In this document: one piece after another, positions 53,209 to 61,306 of the stretch
Layout of the letters: each line of letters starts with the position of its first letter
Numbering within the stretch: position 1 is the first letter of the stretch
Assembly (NCBI RefSeq): GCF_014784055.1
Contig: NZ_CP061813.1
Location: 521,501-585,500, forward strand
Direction of reading: 5' to 3'
DNA length: 64,000 nucleotides
Source of the DNA: Polaribacter haliotis
Lineage (GTDB): Bacteria; Bacteroidota; Bacteroidia; Flavobacteriales; Flavobacteriaceae
Program-made: the position numbers and the translations under genes
Notes under the pieces: model-generated
Told to the model about the DNA's origin: nothing
Databases searched by the model: none
Seen by the model: the letters and a program-made list of their open reading frames with translations, nothing else

Positions 53209-53357
53209 AATTTGGAGTAAACTATGATAAAAATGAAACATTCTTTTTAAAATGAATATTGTCACTAATAACTTGTGAATAAAAAAGAACAATCATCCTT
53301 TAAAAAAACGAATACTTTGGCTAATTTCACGTTTTAAATTCTTCAAAATAAAATCTA

Positions 53358-55679
53358 TTGAATAGTTACTTAAATTCTTTAAACGAAGCTCAAAAACAAG
53401 CAGTTTTACAAAAAGATGGCCCAATGATTATTATTGCTGGTGCAGGTTCTGGTAAAACACGTGTATTAACTTACAGAATTGCTCATTTAATGAAACAGGG
53501 CGTAGATTCGTTTAATATTTTATCATTAACATTTACCAACAAAGCTGCCAAAGAAATGAAAGCAAGAATTGCTGGAGTAGTTGGTAATAGTGAAGCAAAA
53601 AACCTTTGGATGGGAACATTTCACTCGGTTTTTGCAAGAATTTTACGTTCGGAAGCAGATAAGTTGGGCTTTCCTTCAAATTTTACAATTTACGATTCAC
53701 AAGATTCTGTTCGTTTGATAACTGCAATTATTAAAGAAAAAAACTTAAATAAGGAACAATACAAGCCAAAACAGATTTTAAATAGAATATCTTCTTTTAA
53801 AAATAGTTTAATAACGGTTAGAGCATATTTTAATAATTCCGATTTACAAGAAGCAGATTTGCATGCTAGCAGACCAGAAGTTGGTAATATTTACAAGGAA
53901 TATGTAGATAGATGCTTTAAAGCTGGTGCAATGGATTTTGATGATTTATTGTTAAGAACCAACGAGTTATTAGCGCGTTTTCCAGAAACTTTAGCAAAAT
54001 ACCAAGATCGTTTTAGATATATTATGGTAGATGAGTATCAAGATACAAATCACTCGCAATATTTAATCGTAAAAGCGTTGGCAGATAAATTTGGTAATAT
54101 TTGTGTGGTTGGAGACGATTCTCAAAGTATTTATAGTTTTAGGGGTGCAAATATTCAGAATATTTTAAATTTTCAGAAAGATTATCCTGATGTTAAAACC
54201 TTTAAATTAGAGCAAAATTATAGATCTACAAGTAATATTGTAAATGCAGCAAACTCTGTAATAGCAAGAAATAAGACCAAATTAGATAAAGAAGTTTGGA
54301 CTTCTAACGACGCTGGAGATTCCATAAACGTAATGCGAACAATTTCTGATGGGGAAGAAGGGCGTTTTGTGGCACAATCTATTTGGGAAAATCAGATGAA
54401 TCATCAATTAAGTTCCGATAATTTTTGTGTTTTGTATAGAACAAATTCACAATCACGAGCTATTGAAGATGCTTTAAGAAAGAAAAATATAGATTATAAA
54501 ATTTACGGAGGAATTTCCTTTTATCAACGTAAAGAAATTAAAGACATCCTGTCTTACTTACGTATATTAATCAACCCAAATGACGAGGAAGCTTTAAAGA
54601 GAATTATAAATTATCCTGCAAGAGGAATTGGTGCAACAACCATAGACAAACTAACAATAGCAGCAAATCATTATAAAAAATCTATTTTCGATATTATAAA
54701 ATATATCGATAAAATTGATTTAAAAATAAATTCTGGAACAAAAAATAAGTTGCAGAATTTTATGAATATGATGTTGCGTTTACAAATAGAAGCAAAAACA
54801 AAAAATGCCTTCGAAATTGCAGAAACTGTTGTAAAACAAACACTTTTAATTAAAGATTTAGAAAAAGACGGAACACCAGAAGCTGTAAGTAAAGTAGAAA
54901 ATGTTCAAGAATTATTAAACGGAATTAAAGATTTTATTACAGATAAGATTGAAGAAGGAGAAGATGCATCTTTAACTACATTTTTAGAAGATGTTGCTTT
55001 GGCTACAGATTTCGATTCAGAAAAAAATGATGATAAACCAAGTGTTTCTTTAATGACCATTCACCAATCTAAAGGTTTGGAATATATGTATGTATATGTA
55101 GTAGGTTTAGAGGAAAATTTATTTCCATCTGCAATGAGCATGAATACCAGGAGTGAGTTGGAAGAAGAACGCAGGTTATTTTACGTGGCGTTAACCAGAG
55201 CAGAAAAAGTTGCTTATTTAACCTACGCACAAACACGTTATAGATGGGGAAAGTTGGTAGATGCAGAACCAAGTAGGTTTTTAGAAGAAATAGACGATCA
55301 ATATTTACATTATATAACACCAAAAGTACCAGAACCTTCTATAAATAGGTTTGTAGATAAAAGTATTTTCGATGATGCTCCAAAAGGAATTCGCTTTCAA
55401 AAACCAATTCAGCGTAAAAAAATGGAACGTGATTTGGCAAAAAAGAAAGAAATTATTGTTCCTAAAAACTTAAAAAAAGTTTCTCAAGTAGCAGCTAAAG
55501 CGAATCTATTTGATGGCAATATTTCTGTAGGTAATATCGTTGAACATAATAGATTTGGTAGTGGAGAAGTAATAGCTTTGGAAGGAAATGGACCTAATAA
55601 AAAAGCAGAAATTAAATTTGGTACAGTTGGTAAAAAGAAATTGTTATTACAATTTGCCAAATTAAGAGTGATTGGTTAA
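53358..55679 (+). CDS. uvrD: UvrD/PcrA-type DNA helicase
   Basis: A 773-aa superfamily 1A 3'-5' helicase. Walker A AGAGSGKT (27-34), motif Ia LTFTNKAAKEM, motif II VDEYQDTN, motif III VVGDDSQSIYSFRGA, motif IV LEQNYRST, motif V TIHQSKGLEY and motif VI VALTRAEK are all complete. The C-terminus has a Tudor-like domain about 715-773 (GNIVEHNRFGSGEVIALEG) as in PcrA. The start is TTG at 53358 (MNSYLNSLNEAQKQAV); no ATG fits. Confidence 0.95.
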   Translation: MNSYLNSLNEAQKQAVLQKDGPMIIIAGAGSGKTRVLTYRIAHLMKQGVDSFNILSLTFTNKAAKEMKARIAGVVGNSEAKNLWMGTFHSVFARILRSEADKLGFPSNFTIYDSQDSVRLITAIIKEKNLNKEQYKPKQILNRISSFKNSLITVRAYFNNSDLQEADLHASRPEVGNIYKEYVDRCFKAGAMDFDDLLLRTNELLARFPETLAKYQDRFRYIMVDEYQDTNHSQYLIVKALADKFGNICVVGDDSQSIYSFRGANIQNILNFQKDYPDVKTFKLEQNYRSTSNIVNAANSVIARNKTKLDKEVWTSNDAGDSINVMRTISDGEEGRFVAQSIWENQMNHQLSSDNFCVLYRTNSQSRAIEDALRKKNIDYKIYGGISFYQRKEIKDILSYLRILINPNDEEALKRIINYPARGIGATTIDKLTIAANHYKKSIFDIIKYIDKIDLKINSGTKNKLQNFMNMMLRLQIEAKTKNAFEIAETVVKQTLLIKDLEKDGTPEAVSKVENVQELLNGIKDFITDKIEEGEDASLTTFLEDVALATDFDSEKNDDKPSVSLMTIHQSKGLEYMYVYVVGLEENLFPSAMSMNTRSELEEERRLFYVALTRAEKVAYLTYAQTRYRWGKLVDAEPSRFLEEIDDQYLHYITPKVPEPSINRFVDKSIFDDAPKGIRFQKPIQRKKMERDLAKKKEIIVPKNLKKVSQVAAKANLFDGNISVGNIVEHNRFGSGEVIALEGNGPNKKAEIKFGTVGKKKLLLQFAKLRVIG

Positions 55680-55787
55680 AAATCTTCAGTAAAACTAAAA
55701 ATAAAATGTTATTTTGCAACATTAAATAACTTCAATATAATAAGTGGCATTCTTGAAACTAAATCAAGACACTTCAAAAATAAATAA

Positions 55788-56444
55788 ATGACATTCGAAT
55801 TAGAATACAACTCAGGAAGACCGTTAATGATAATACCAGAATATGGTAGACATATACAAAAATTAGTAGACCATTGTGTAGCTTTAGAATCTAAAGAAGA
55901 ACGCGATAAAATGGCAAAAGCTATTGTAGATGTTATGGGAAATTTACAACCACATTTACGTGATGTTCCAGATTTTAAGCACAAATTATGGGATCAGTTG
56001 TACATTATGTCAGATTTTAAATTAGATGCAGAATCTCCTTATCCAATTCCATCTAAAGAAGAACTACAGGAAAAACCAGAAAGTTTAGCGTATCCAAAAT
56101 CTGCATCGAGATATCGTTATTATGGTAACAATATTCAAACAATGATAGATGTTGCTTTAAGTTGGGAAGAAGGAGAAAAGAAAGAAGCATTGGTTTTTAC
56201 CATTGCAAATCATATGAAAAAATGTTATTTAAACTGGAATAAAGATACAGTAGATGATGCTGTAATTTTTAAACATTTATACGATTTATCTGACGGAAAA
56301 TTAGATTTAAGAGAAACAGAAGAAGAATTATCTGAAAGTAAAAATTTGTTAAGAAAAAGGAATTCTCAAGGGCAGAATAACTCTAAAACAAATCATAAAA
56401 AACCACACCACAATAATCAAAATAAAAATAGAAAAAGATATTAG
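55788..56444 (+). CDS. DUF4290 family protein
   Basis: A 218-aa Bacteroidota-specific protein. The family core runs from MTFELEYNSGRPLMIIPEYGRHIQ (in two parts, FELEYNSGRPLMIIPEYGR) through DHCVALESKEERDKMAKAIVDVMG and LWDQLYIMSDFKLDAESPYP. The last about 30 residues are an Asn/Lys/His-rich basic tail. Function unknown; it sits 3 bp before murA, an order I think common in the group, suggesting a link with cell-wall or division functions. Confidence 0.88.
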   Translation: MTFELEYNSGRPLMIIPEYGRHIQKLVDHCVALESKEERDKMAKAIVDVMGNLQPHLRDVPDFKHKLWDQLYIMSDFKLDAESPYPIPSKEELQEKPESLAYPKSASRYRYYGNNIQTMIDVALSWEEGEKKEALVFTIANHMKKCYLNWNKDTVDDAVIFKHLYDLSDGKLDLRETEEELSESKNLLRKRNSQGQNNSKTNHKKPHHNNQNKNRKRY

Positions 56445-56447
56445 TAT

Positions 56448-57758
56448 ATGGCATCATTTAAAATTGAAGGAGGACATAAATTAAATGGAACAATAACTCC
56501 ACAAGGAGCAAAAAATGAGGTTTTACAAATACTTTGTGCAGTTTTATTAACGCCAGAAAAAGTAGTTGTAAACAATGTTCCTGATATTATAGATGTAAAT
56601 AAATTAATTTTTATTCTTGGTGAATTAGGAGTAAAAGTTAAAAAATTAAGTAGAAGTTCATATTCATTTCAAGCAGATGAAATTGATTTAGATTATTTAG
56701 AATCTGCAGATTTTAAAAGAGATGGAAGTTCTTTACGTGGTTCAATTATGATTGTTGGTCCACTTTTAGCAAGATTTGGTAGAGGATATATTCCAAGACC
56801 TGGAGGAGATAAAATTGGTAGAAGACGTTTAGATACACATTTTGAAGGCTTTATTAGATTAGGTGCAAAATTTAGATACAATAAAGAAGAATCATTTTAC
56901 GGAGTTGAAGCAGAAGAGCTAAATGGAGTAGAAATGTTATTAGATGAAGCTTCTGTAACTGGTACTGCAAATATTTTAATGGCGGCTGTTTTAGCAACAG
57001 GAACTACAAAAATTTATAATGCAGCTTGCGAACCTTATATTCAACAATTGTCTAAAATGTTGAATTCTATGGGCGCAAAAATCTCTGGAGTTGGCTCAAA
57101 TTTATTAATTATAGAAGGTGTAAATTCTCTTGGTGGTTGTGAGCACACAGTTTTACCAGATATGATTGAAATTGGTTCTTGGATTGGGGTTGCAGTAATG
57201 ACACAATCTGAACTAACCATAAAAAATGTTAGTTGGGAAAATCTTGGACAAATACCTAATGTATTTAGAAAATTAGGAATTACTTTAGAAAAAAGAGGAG
57301 ATGATATTTACATTCCAGAACAAGAATCTTACGAAATTCAGAATTATATAGATGGTTCTGTTTTAACAGTTGCAGATGCACCTTGGCCAGGTTTTACGCC
57401 AGATTTATTAAGTATTGTTTTGGTAATTGCAACACAGGCAAAAGGAACCGTTTTAATCCATCAAAAAATGTTCGAAAGCCGTCTATTTTTTGTTGATAAA
57501 CTGATTGATATGGGAGCAAAAGTAATTTTGTGCGATCCTCATAGAGCAACAGTAATTGGTATGAATTTTAAATCGAGTTTGAAGGCAACAAAAATGACTT
57601 CACCAGATATTAGAGCAGGAATTTCTTTATTAATAGCAGCTTTATCCGCAAAAGGAACTTCTATAATTAATAATATAGAACAAATAGACAGAGGTTACGA
57701 AAACATAGAGGCTCGTTTAAAATCTATAGGTGCAAAAATTGAAAGAATAGAAGATTAA
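56448..57758 (+). CDS. murA: UDP-N-acetylglucosamine 1-carboxyvinyltransferase
   Basis: A 436-aa enolpyruvyl transferase of the EPSP synthase fold, first committed step of peptidoglycan synthesis. N-terminal GAKNEVLQIL with K22, GYIPRPGGDKIGRRRLDTHF, and GSVLTVADAPWPGFTPDLLS. The catalytic cysteine (C115 in E. coli) is replaced by aspartate, D121 (PGGDKIG). That change is known to leave MurA active and to prevent fosfomycin alkylation. Coupled to the DUF4290 gene upstream and the phosphodiesterase gene 13 bp downstream. Confidence 0.96.
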   Translation: MASFKIEGGHKLNGTITPQGAKNEVLQILCAVLLTPEKVVVNNVPDIIDVNKLIFILGELGVKVKKLSRSSYSFQADEIDLDYLESADFKRDGSSLRGSIMIVGPLLARFGRGYIPRPGGDKIGRRRLDTHFEGFIRLGAKFRYNKEESFYGVEAEELNGVEMLLDEASVTGTANILMAAVLATGTTKIYNAACEPYIQQLSKMLNSMGAKISGVGSNLLIIEGVNSLGGCEHTVLPDMIEIGSWIGVAVMTQSELTIKNVSWENLGQIPNVFRKLGITLEKRGDDIYIPEQESYEIQNYIDGSVLTVADAPWPGFTPDLLSIVLVIATQAKGTVLIHQKMFESRLFFVDKLIDMGAKVILCDPHRATVIGMNFKSSLKATKMTSPDIRAGISLLIAALSAKGTSIINNIEQIDRGYENIEARLKSIGAKIERIED

Positions 57759-57771
57759 ATTATATTAATTT

Positions 57772-58674
57772 ATGCTAAAATACATCCCTTTAATACTTAT
57801 TTTACTAATAACAAAAATAACTCTTTCTCAAAAAAAGAACGTTTTATTAGTAGGAATCGATGGGTTACAATTAGAAGAATTAGCAAAAGTAAAAACACCT
57901 AATTTCGATAAATTCAACATAAAAAAGGGTTTTAATGGAGGATTATTGGGTACAGATTCTCAACAAGTAACTTCCAGTGGTCCTAGTTGGGTAACCGTTT
58001 TAACTGGAGTTTGGACCGATAATCATAAAATTACTAGTAATTCTTCAAATCAAGTTAGTGCTTCTAAAAGTGTGTTTAATTTTATAAAAACTTCAAATTC
58101 TAAATTAAAAACAGCGAGTATTTCAACATGGAAGAACATTAATTTATTATTATATAAAGATATGTATTTGGTAGATTTTTCTACACAAGGAGGTTTAGAT
58201 GATAATTCAACAAAAATAGCTGTAGATTTAATAGAGGGTAAAGGTTTAGACTTTGTATTTGTTCATTTAGATGATGTAGATCATGCAGGACATGCACATG
58301 GTTTTGGTGAAAAGTATTCGAAATCTATATTAAAAATGGATGAAAATATTGGTTATCTTTTAAAAGCAACTGAACATAGAAATAAAAATTTTAACGAAGA
58401 TTGGTTGGTTATTTTAGTCACAGATCATGGTAGAGATTCCAAAGGTTTTGGGCATGGAAACCAAACAATTTCAGAAAAATCAATTTTTGTTGGTCTGAAT
58501 AAAAAAGGAAATTCGTTTTTTGAAAGTGTGAATAATGATAAAAAAATCAATGCTATTCAAGAATTAGAAAAGCAAACCATTCCACAGACTGCTGTAGTGC
58601 CCACAATATTAAAATATTTAAACATTCCTATAAAAAAAGAATGGAAATTAGATGCCAAGCCTTTGATAGATTAA
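57772..58674 (+). CDS. Alkaline-phosphatase superfamily phosphodiesterase (NPP-like), secreted
   Basis: A 300-aa exported hydrolase. Signal peptide 1-19 ending LSQ. Two-metal site residues are visible: D30 (GIDGLQ), the nucleophile region SSGPSWVTVLTGVW around S68-S72, DDVDHAGHAHGFG and TDHGRDSKGFGHGN with conserved Asp and His. Resembles nucleotide pyrophosphatase/phosphodiesterase proteins; substrate unknown. A terminator follows. Confidence 0.88.
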   Translation: MLKYIPLILILLITKITLSQKKNVLLVGIDGLQLEELAKVKTPNFDKFNIKKGFNGGLLGTDSQQVTSSGPSWVTVLTGVWTDNHKITSNSSNQVSASKSVFNFIKTSNSKLKTASISTWKNINLLLYKDMYLVDFSTQGGLDDNSTKIAVDLIEGKGLDFVFVHLDDVDHAGHAHGFGEKYSKSILKMDENIGYLLKATEHRNKNFNEDWLVILVTDHGRDSKGFGHGNQTISEKSIFVGLNKKGNSFFESVNNDKKINAIQELEKQTIPQTAVVPTILKYLNIPIKKEWKLDAKPLID

Positions 58675-58704
58675 ATAAGGACTATTATTTTAAATAAAGA
58701 ATAC

Positions 58705-58731
58705 AAAATAGTGTCAGTTTGACACTATTTT
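58705..58731 (+). terminator. Hairpin/terminator between the phosphodiesterase gene and grpE
   Basis: Perfect 12-bp stem aaaatagtgtca / tgacactatttt, 3-nt loop, then T's. It also places an inverted repeat GTGTCA...TGACAC just upstream of the grpE promoter, where a protein could bind it. Confidence 0.8.
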
Positions 58732-58735
58732 TTTG

Positions 58736-58752
58736 TTGGCAACATTTTTGCC
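58736..58752 (+). promoter_or_regulatory. Sigma-54-like promoter upstream of grpE
   Basis: TTGGC (58736-58740) and TTTGCC (58747-58752): GG 58738-58739, ten bases, GC 58750-58751, the exact GG-N10-GC spacing of sigma-54 promoters. It is 35 bp before the grpE ATG. No TAnnTTTG box nearby. Confidence 0.5.
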
Positions 58753-58786
58753 AATAAATTGTAGACAATTTAACGATTACAAAGAT

Positions 58787-59335
58787 ATGAGTAAGAAAGA
58801 TAATATAAAAGACGAAGAGATAATCAACGAACAAGAAACTGTTCAAGTTGAAGAAAATCAAGAGGTTGAAGCAGAAGTTGTAATAGAAGAGCCAACTCCA
58901 GAAGAGTTAGTTCAAGCTGAAAAAGATAAATTTTTACGGTTATTTGCAGAGTTCGAAAACTATAAAAAAAGAACCACAAGAGAAAGAGTCGAATTATTTA
59001 AGACAGCAGGTCAGGAAGTAATGACAGCTTTACTGCCAGTTGTAGATGATTTCGAACGCGCTTTGTCACATATCGAAGAAGATAAAGAAGCAGAAGAATT
59101 AAGAAAAGGTGTTTTATTGATTTATAATAAATTTTACAACACTTTAGAGCAAAAAGGATTATCAAAAATAGAAACCAATGCTGGAGATGTTTTTGATGCC
59201 GAAATTCATGAAGCAATTACACAAATTCCTGCTCCATCAGATGATATGAAAGGAAAAGTAATTGATTGTGTTGAAAAAGGATACAAGTTAGGAGATAAAA
59301 TTATTCGTTATCCAAAAGTGGTAATAGGACAGTAA
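58787..59335 (+). CDS. grpE: GrpE nucleotide-exchange factor
   Basis: A 182-aa cochaperone for DnaK. N-terminal acidic, disordered tail (about 1-55, many E/Q residues) then the long helix AEKDKFLRLFAEFENYKKRTTRERVEL, ALLPVVDDFERALSH, and the beta domain DVFDAEIHEAITQIP / GKVIDCVEKGYKLGDKIIRYPKVVIG. Start at ATG 58787 (MSKKDNIKDEE); a TTG 18 codons upstream overlaps the promoter and gives a non-family extension. Followed by dnaJ after 172 bp. Confidence 0.95.
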   Translation: MSKKDNIKDEEIINEQETVQVEENQEVEAEVVIEEPTPEELVQAEKDKFLRLFAEFENYKKRTTRERVELFKTAGQEVMTALLPVVDDFERALSHIEEDKEAEELRKGVLLIYNKFYNTLEQKGLSKIETNAGDVFDAEIHEAITQIPAPSDDMKGKVIDCVEKGYKLGDKIIRYPKVVIGQ

Positions 59336-59353
59336 AAAAGTAGACAGTCTTTT

Positions 59354-59394
59354 AGTCTTCAGTAGGCAGTATAACTAACTGCTTACTGAAGACT
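59354..59394 (+). repeat. 17-bp inverted repeat in the grpE-dnaJ spacer
   Basis: agtcttcagtaggcagt (59354-59370) and actgcttactgaagact (59378-59394), one mismatch, 7-nt loop. The element actgaagactg recurs directly at 59385-59395, 59399-59409 and 59484-59494, and the last copy is 14 bp before the dnaJ ATG. Confidence 0.75.
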
Positions 59395-59507
59395 GCAAAC
59401 TGAAGACTGAAATACTGCAAATTGATAAAGTTTTTATTATACAGTTAACAATAATTCAGTAACAAGCTGATTGCTAACTGCCAACTGAAGACTGAAAACT
59501 AATTAAA

Positions 59508-60632
59508 ATGGCAAAACAAGATTATTACGAAGTATTAGGAATTTCTAAATCGGCTTCACAAGCAGAAATTAAGAAAGGATATAGAAAAATGGCAATTAAA
59601 TATCATCCAGATAAAAATCCGGATGACACAACTGCAGAAGAGAACTTTAAAAAAGCTGCAGAGGCTTACGAAATCTTAAGTGACGAAAACAAAAAAGCGA
59701 GATATGATCAATATGGTCATCAAGCTTTTGACGGTCCTCAAGGTGGAGGTGGTTTTGGTGGTGGAGGCATGAATATGGATGACATATTCAGTCAGTTTGG
59801 AGACATCTTTGGAGGTGGAGGTGGTTTTGGTGGATTTGGAGGTGGAGGCCAACGTCAAGCCAGAGTAAAAGGAAGTAATATGCGTATTCGTGTAAAACTT
59901 ACCTTAGAAGAAATTGCCAAAGGAGTAGAGAAAAAGGTAAAAGTTCGCAGAAAAGTTCAAGCGGATGGAGTTACATATAAAACTTGTACAACTTGTAATG
60001 GATCTGGACAGCAAATGCGTGTTACCAATACCATTTTGGGTAGAATGCAAACTGCAACTACTTGTGGAACGTGTTCTGGTGCAGGAGAAATTATAAATAG
60101 TAAGCCAAATGGTGCAGATGCACAAGGCTTAATTACAAAAGAAGAAACAGTTTCAATTAATATTCCTGCAGGTGTTACAGAAGGTGTTCAGCTAAAAGTA
60201 GGAGGGAAAGGAAACGATGCTCCAGGAAAAAATTCAATTTCTGGAGATTTATTAGTTCTTATAGAAGAAATTCCACATGAAAAACTAAAAAGAGAAGGTA
60301 CAAATATTCATTACGATTTATATGTTAACTTTTCTGAGGCAGTTTTAGGTGTTAGTAAAGAAGTAGAAACTGTAACTGGAAAAGTGAAAATTAAAATTGA
60401 ACCAGGTACACAATCTGGTAAAATATTAAGACTAAAAGGAAAAGGTTTACCAAGTATTGAGCGTTATGGAACAGGAGATTTCTTGATTCATATTAATGTT
60501 TGGACGCCTCAGCATTTAGACAAAGAACAAAAGCAATTCTTTGAAAAAATGTCTGATAATGAGAATTTTACACCAAATCCGAATACTTCAGATAAATCAT
60601 TTTTTGAAAAAGTAAAAGATATGTTTTCATAA
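59508..60632 (+). CDS. dnaJ: DnaJ chaperone, one-zinc-centre form
   Basis: A 374-aa Hsp40. J domain 1-70 with HPD at 33-35, Gly/Phe-rich region about 78-115, then a shortened zinc region and the two C-terminal peptide-binding domains. Classical DnaJ has four CxxCxGxG motifs; here only two are present (C160/C163 and C186/C189), enough for a single zinc. The stretch between is GQQMRVTNTILGRMQTATT. The gene reads through intact, so this is a stable variant, not damage. Works with GrpE and DnaK. Confidence 0.93.
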   Translation: MAKQDYYEVLGISKSASQAEIKKGYRKMAIKYHPDKNPDDTTAEENFKKAAEAYEILSDENKKARYDQYGHQAFDGPQGGGGFGGGGMNMDDIFSQFGDIFGGGGGFGGFGGGGQRQARVKGSNMRIRVKLTLEEIAKGVEKKVKVRRKVQADGVTYKTCTTCNGSGQQMRVTNTILGRMQTATTCGTCSGAGEIINSKPNGADAQGLITKEETVSINIPAGVTEGVQLKVGGKGNDAPGKNSISGDLLVLIEEIPHEKLKREGTNIHYDLYVNFSEAVLGVSKEVETVTGKVKIKIEPGTQSGKILRLKGKGLPSIERYGTGDFLIHINVWTPQHLDKEQKQFFEKMSDNENFTPNPNTSDKSFFEKVKDMFS

Positions 60633-60699
60633 AATTAAATTTATATTTAAAATTTGTAAATAATTTTAACAAATATTTTTTTATAAATTTATTTTAATT

Positions 60700-60784
60700 T
60701 ATATTTGTTAAGTTATCAAGAAATTGATAACACTTTTTCTTTTTCATAGCAATTTTTCCCACTCATTTATGAGTGGGTTTTTTT
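60700..60784 (+). ncRNA. Possible small RNA between dnaJ and rnpB
   Basis: TATATTTG (60700-60707) fits a -7 box. It is followed by the hairpin gttatcaa-GAAA-ttgataac (60712-60731) and a strong terminator, cccactcat / atgagtggg (60758-60777) with seven T's. Together they delimit a transcript of about 70 nt without a reading frame. It might instead be just the dnaJ terminator region. Confidence 0.3.
60758..60784 (+). terminator. Terminator upstream of rnpB
   Basis: 9-bp perfect stem cccactcat / atgagtggg with a 2-base centre (tighter in practice), followed by seven T's. Confidence 0.88.
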
Positions 60785-60824
60785 ATGAAAATTAGTTGTA
60801 ATTTTACAAAAAATATTAAAATTT

Positions 60825-61119
60825 AGCAGGCTTATCTTATCGACTTATTTATAAGTAGGAAAGTCCGAACACTAGAGAGTAATCATAGCGGATAACAACC
60901 GTCCAACGTAAGTTGAGGACCAGTGCAACAGAAAGAATGTACAGTTAGGCTGTAGTGAAACCAGGTAAACTCTATGAGGTGCAATGTCATGTATATTAGA
61001 GCTTGAGAGCTACTCGCTCGATTCTAAAGGGTAGACAGATAGATTCTAAGAGTAATTTTAGAACTAGATAAATGATAAGAACCTTTTTAAGGAAACAGAA
61101 TTCGGCTTATTAGCCTGCT
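60825..61119 (+). ncRNA. rnpB: RNase P RNA (bacterial class A)
   Basis: The ends pair perfectly (agcaggct 60825-60832 with agcctgct 61112-61119). The universal core is present: aggaaagtccgaac (60857-60870), the cagtgcaacagaaag stretch near 60930, and acagaattcggcttat (61095-61110). At about 295 nt it is a compact form. The 3' end runs into T's, giving the terminator. A weak promoter (TTG 60796-60798, 18 bp, TAAAATTT 60817-60824) lies just upstream. Confidence 0.93.
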
Positions 61120-61268
61120 TTTTTAATATTATTTTTACGATATTTTCATTTTTTATCAAAATAACAGCTTTTTTTTTATTGAATTGTCAGTTTTTTAAAA
61201 AATAGCTTTTTTTTATTCATAAATTACAGCAATCTATTATTTATCTTTTAAAATCCCCATAAAAACTG

Positions 61269-61276
61269 TAAATTTG
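61269..61276 (+). promoter_or_regulatory. -7 box of the aconitase promoter
   Basis: TAAATTTG, exact TAnnTTTG, 30 bp before the ATG at 61307; no TTG at the expected distance. Confidence 0.5.
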
Positions 61277-61306
61277 TTTCACATAATCATAAAAAAATAA
61301 TAACAT

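Noticed and set aside
58733..58786. TTG-initiated extension of GrpE
   Set aside because: Overlaps the putative promoter and gives residues unlike GrpE; ATG 58787 fits.
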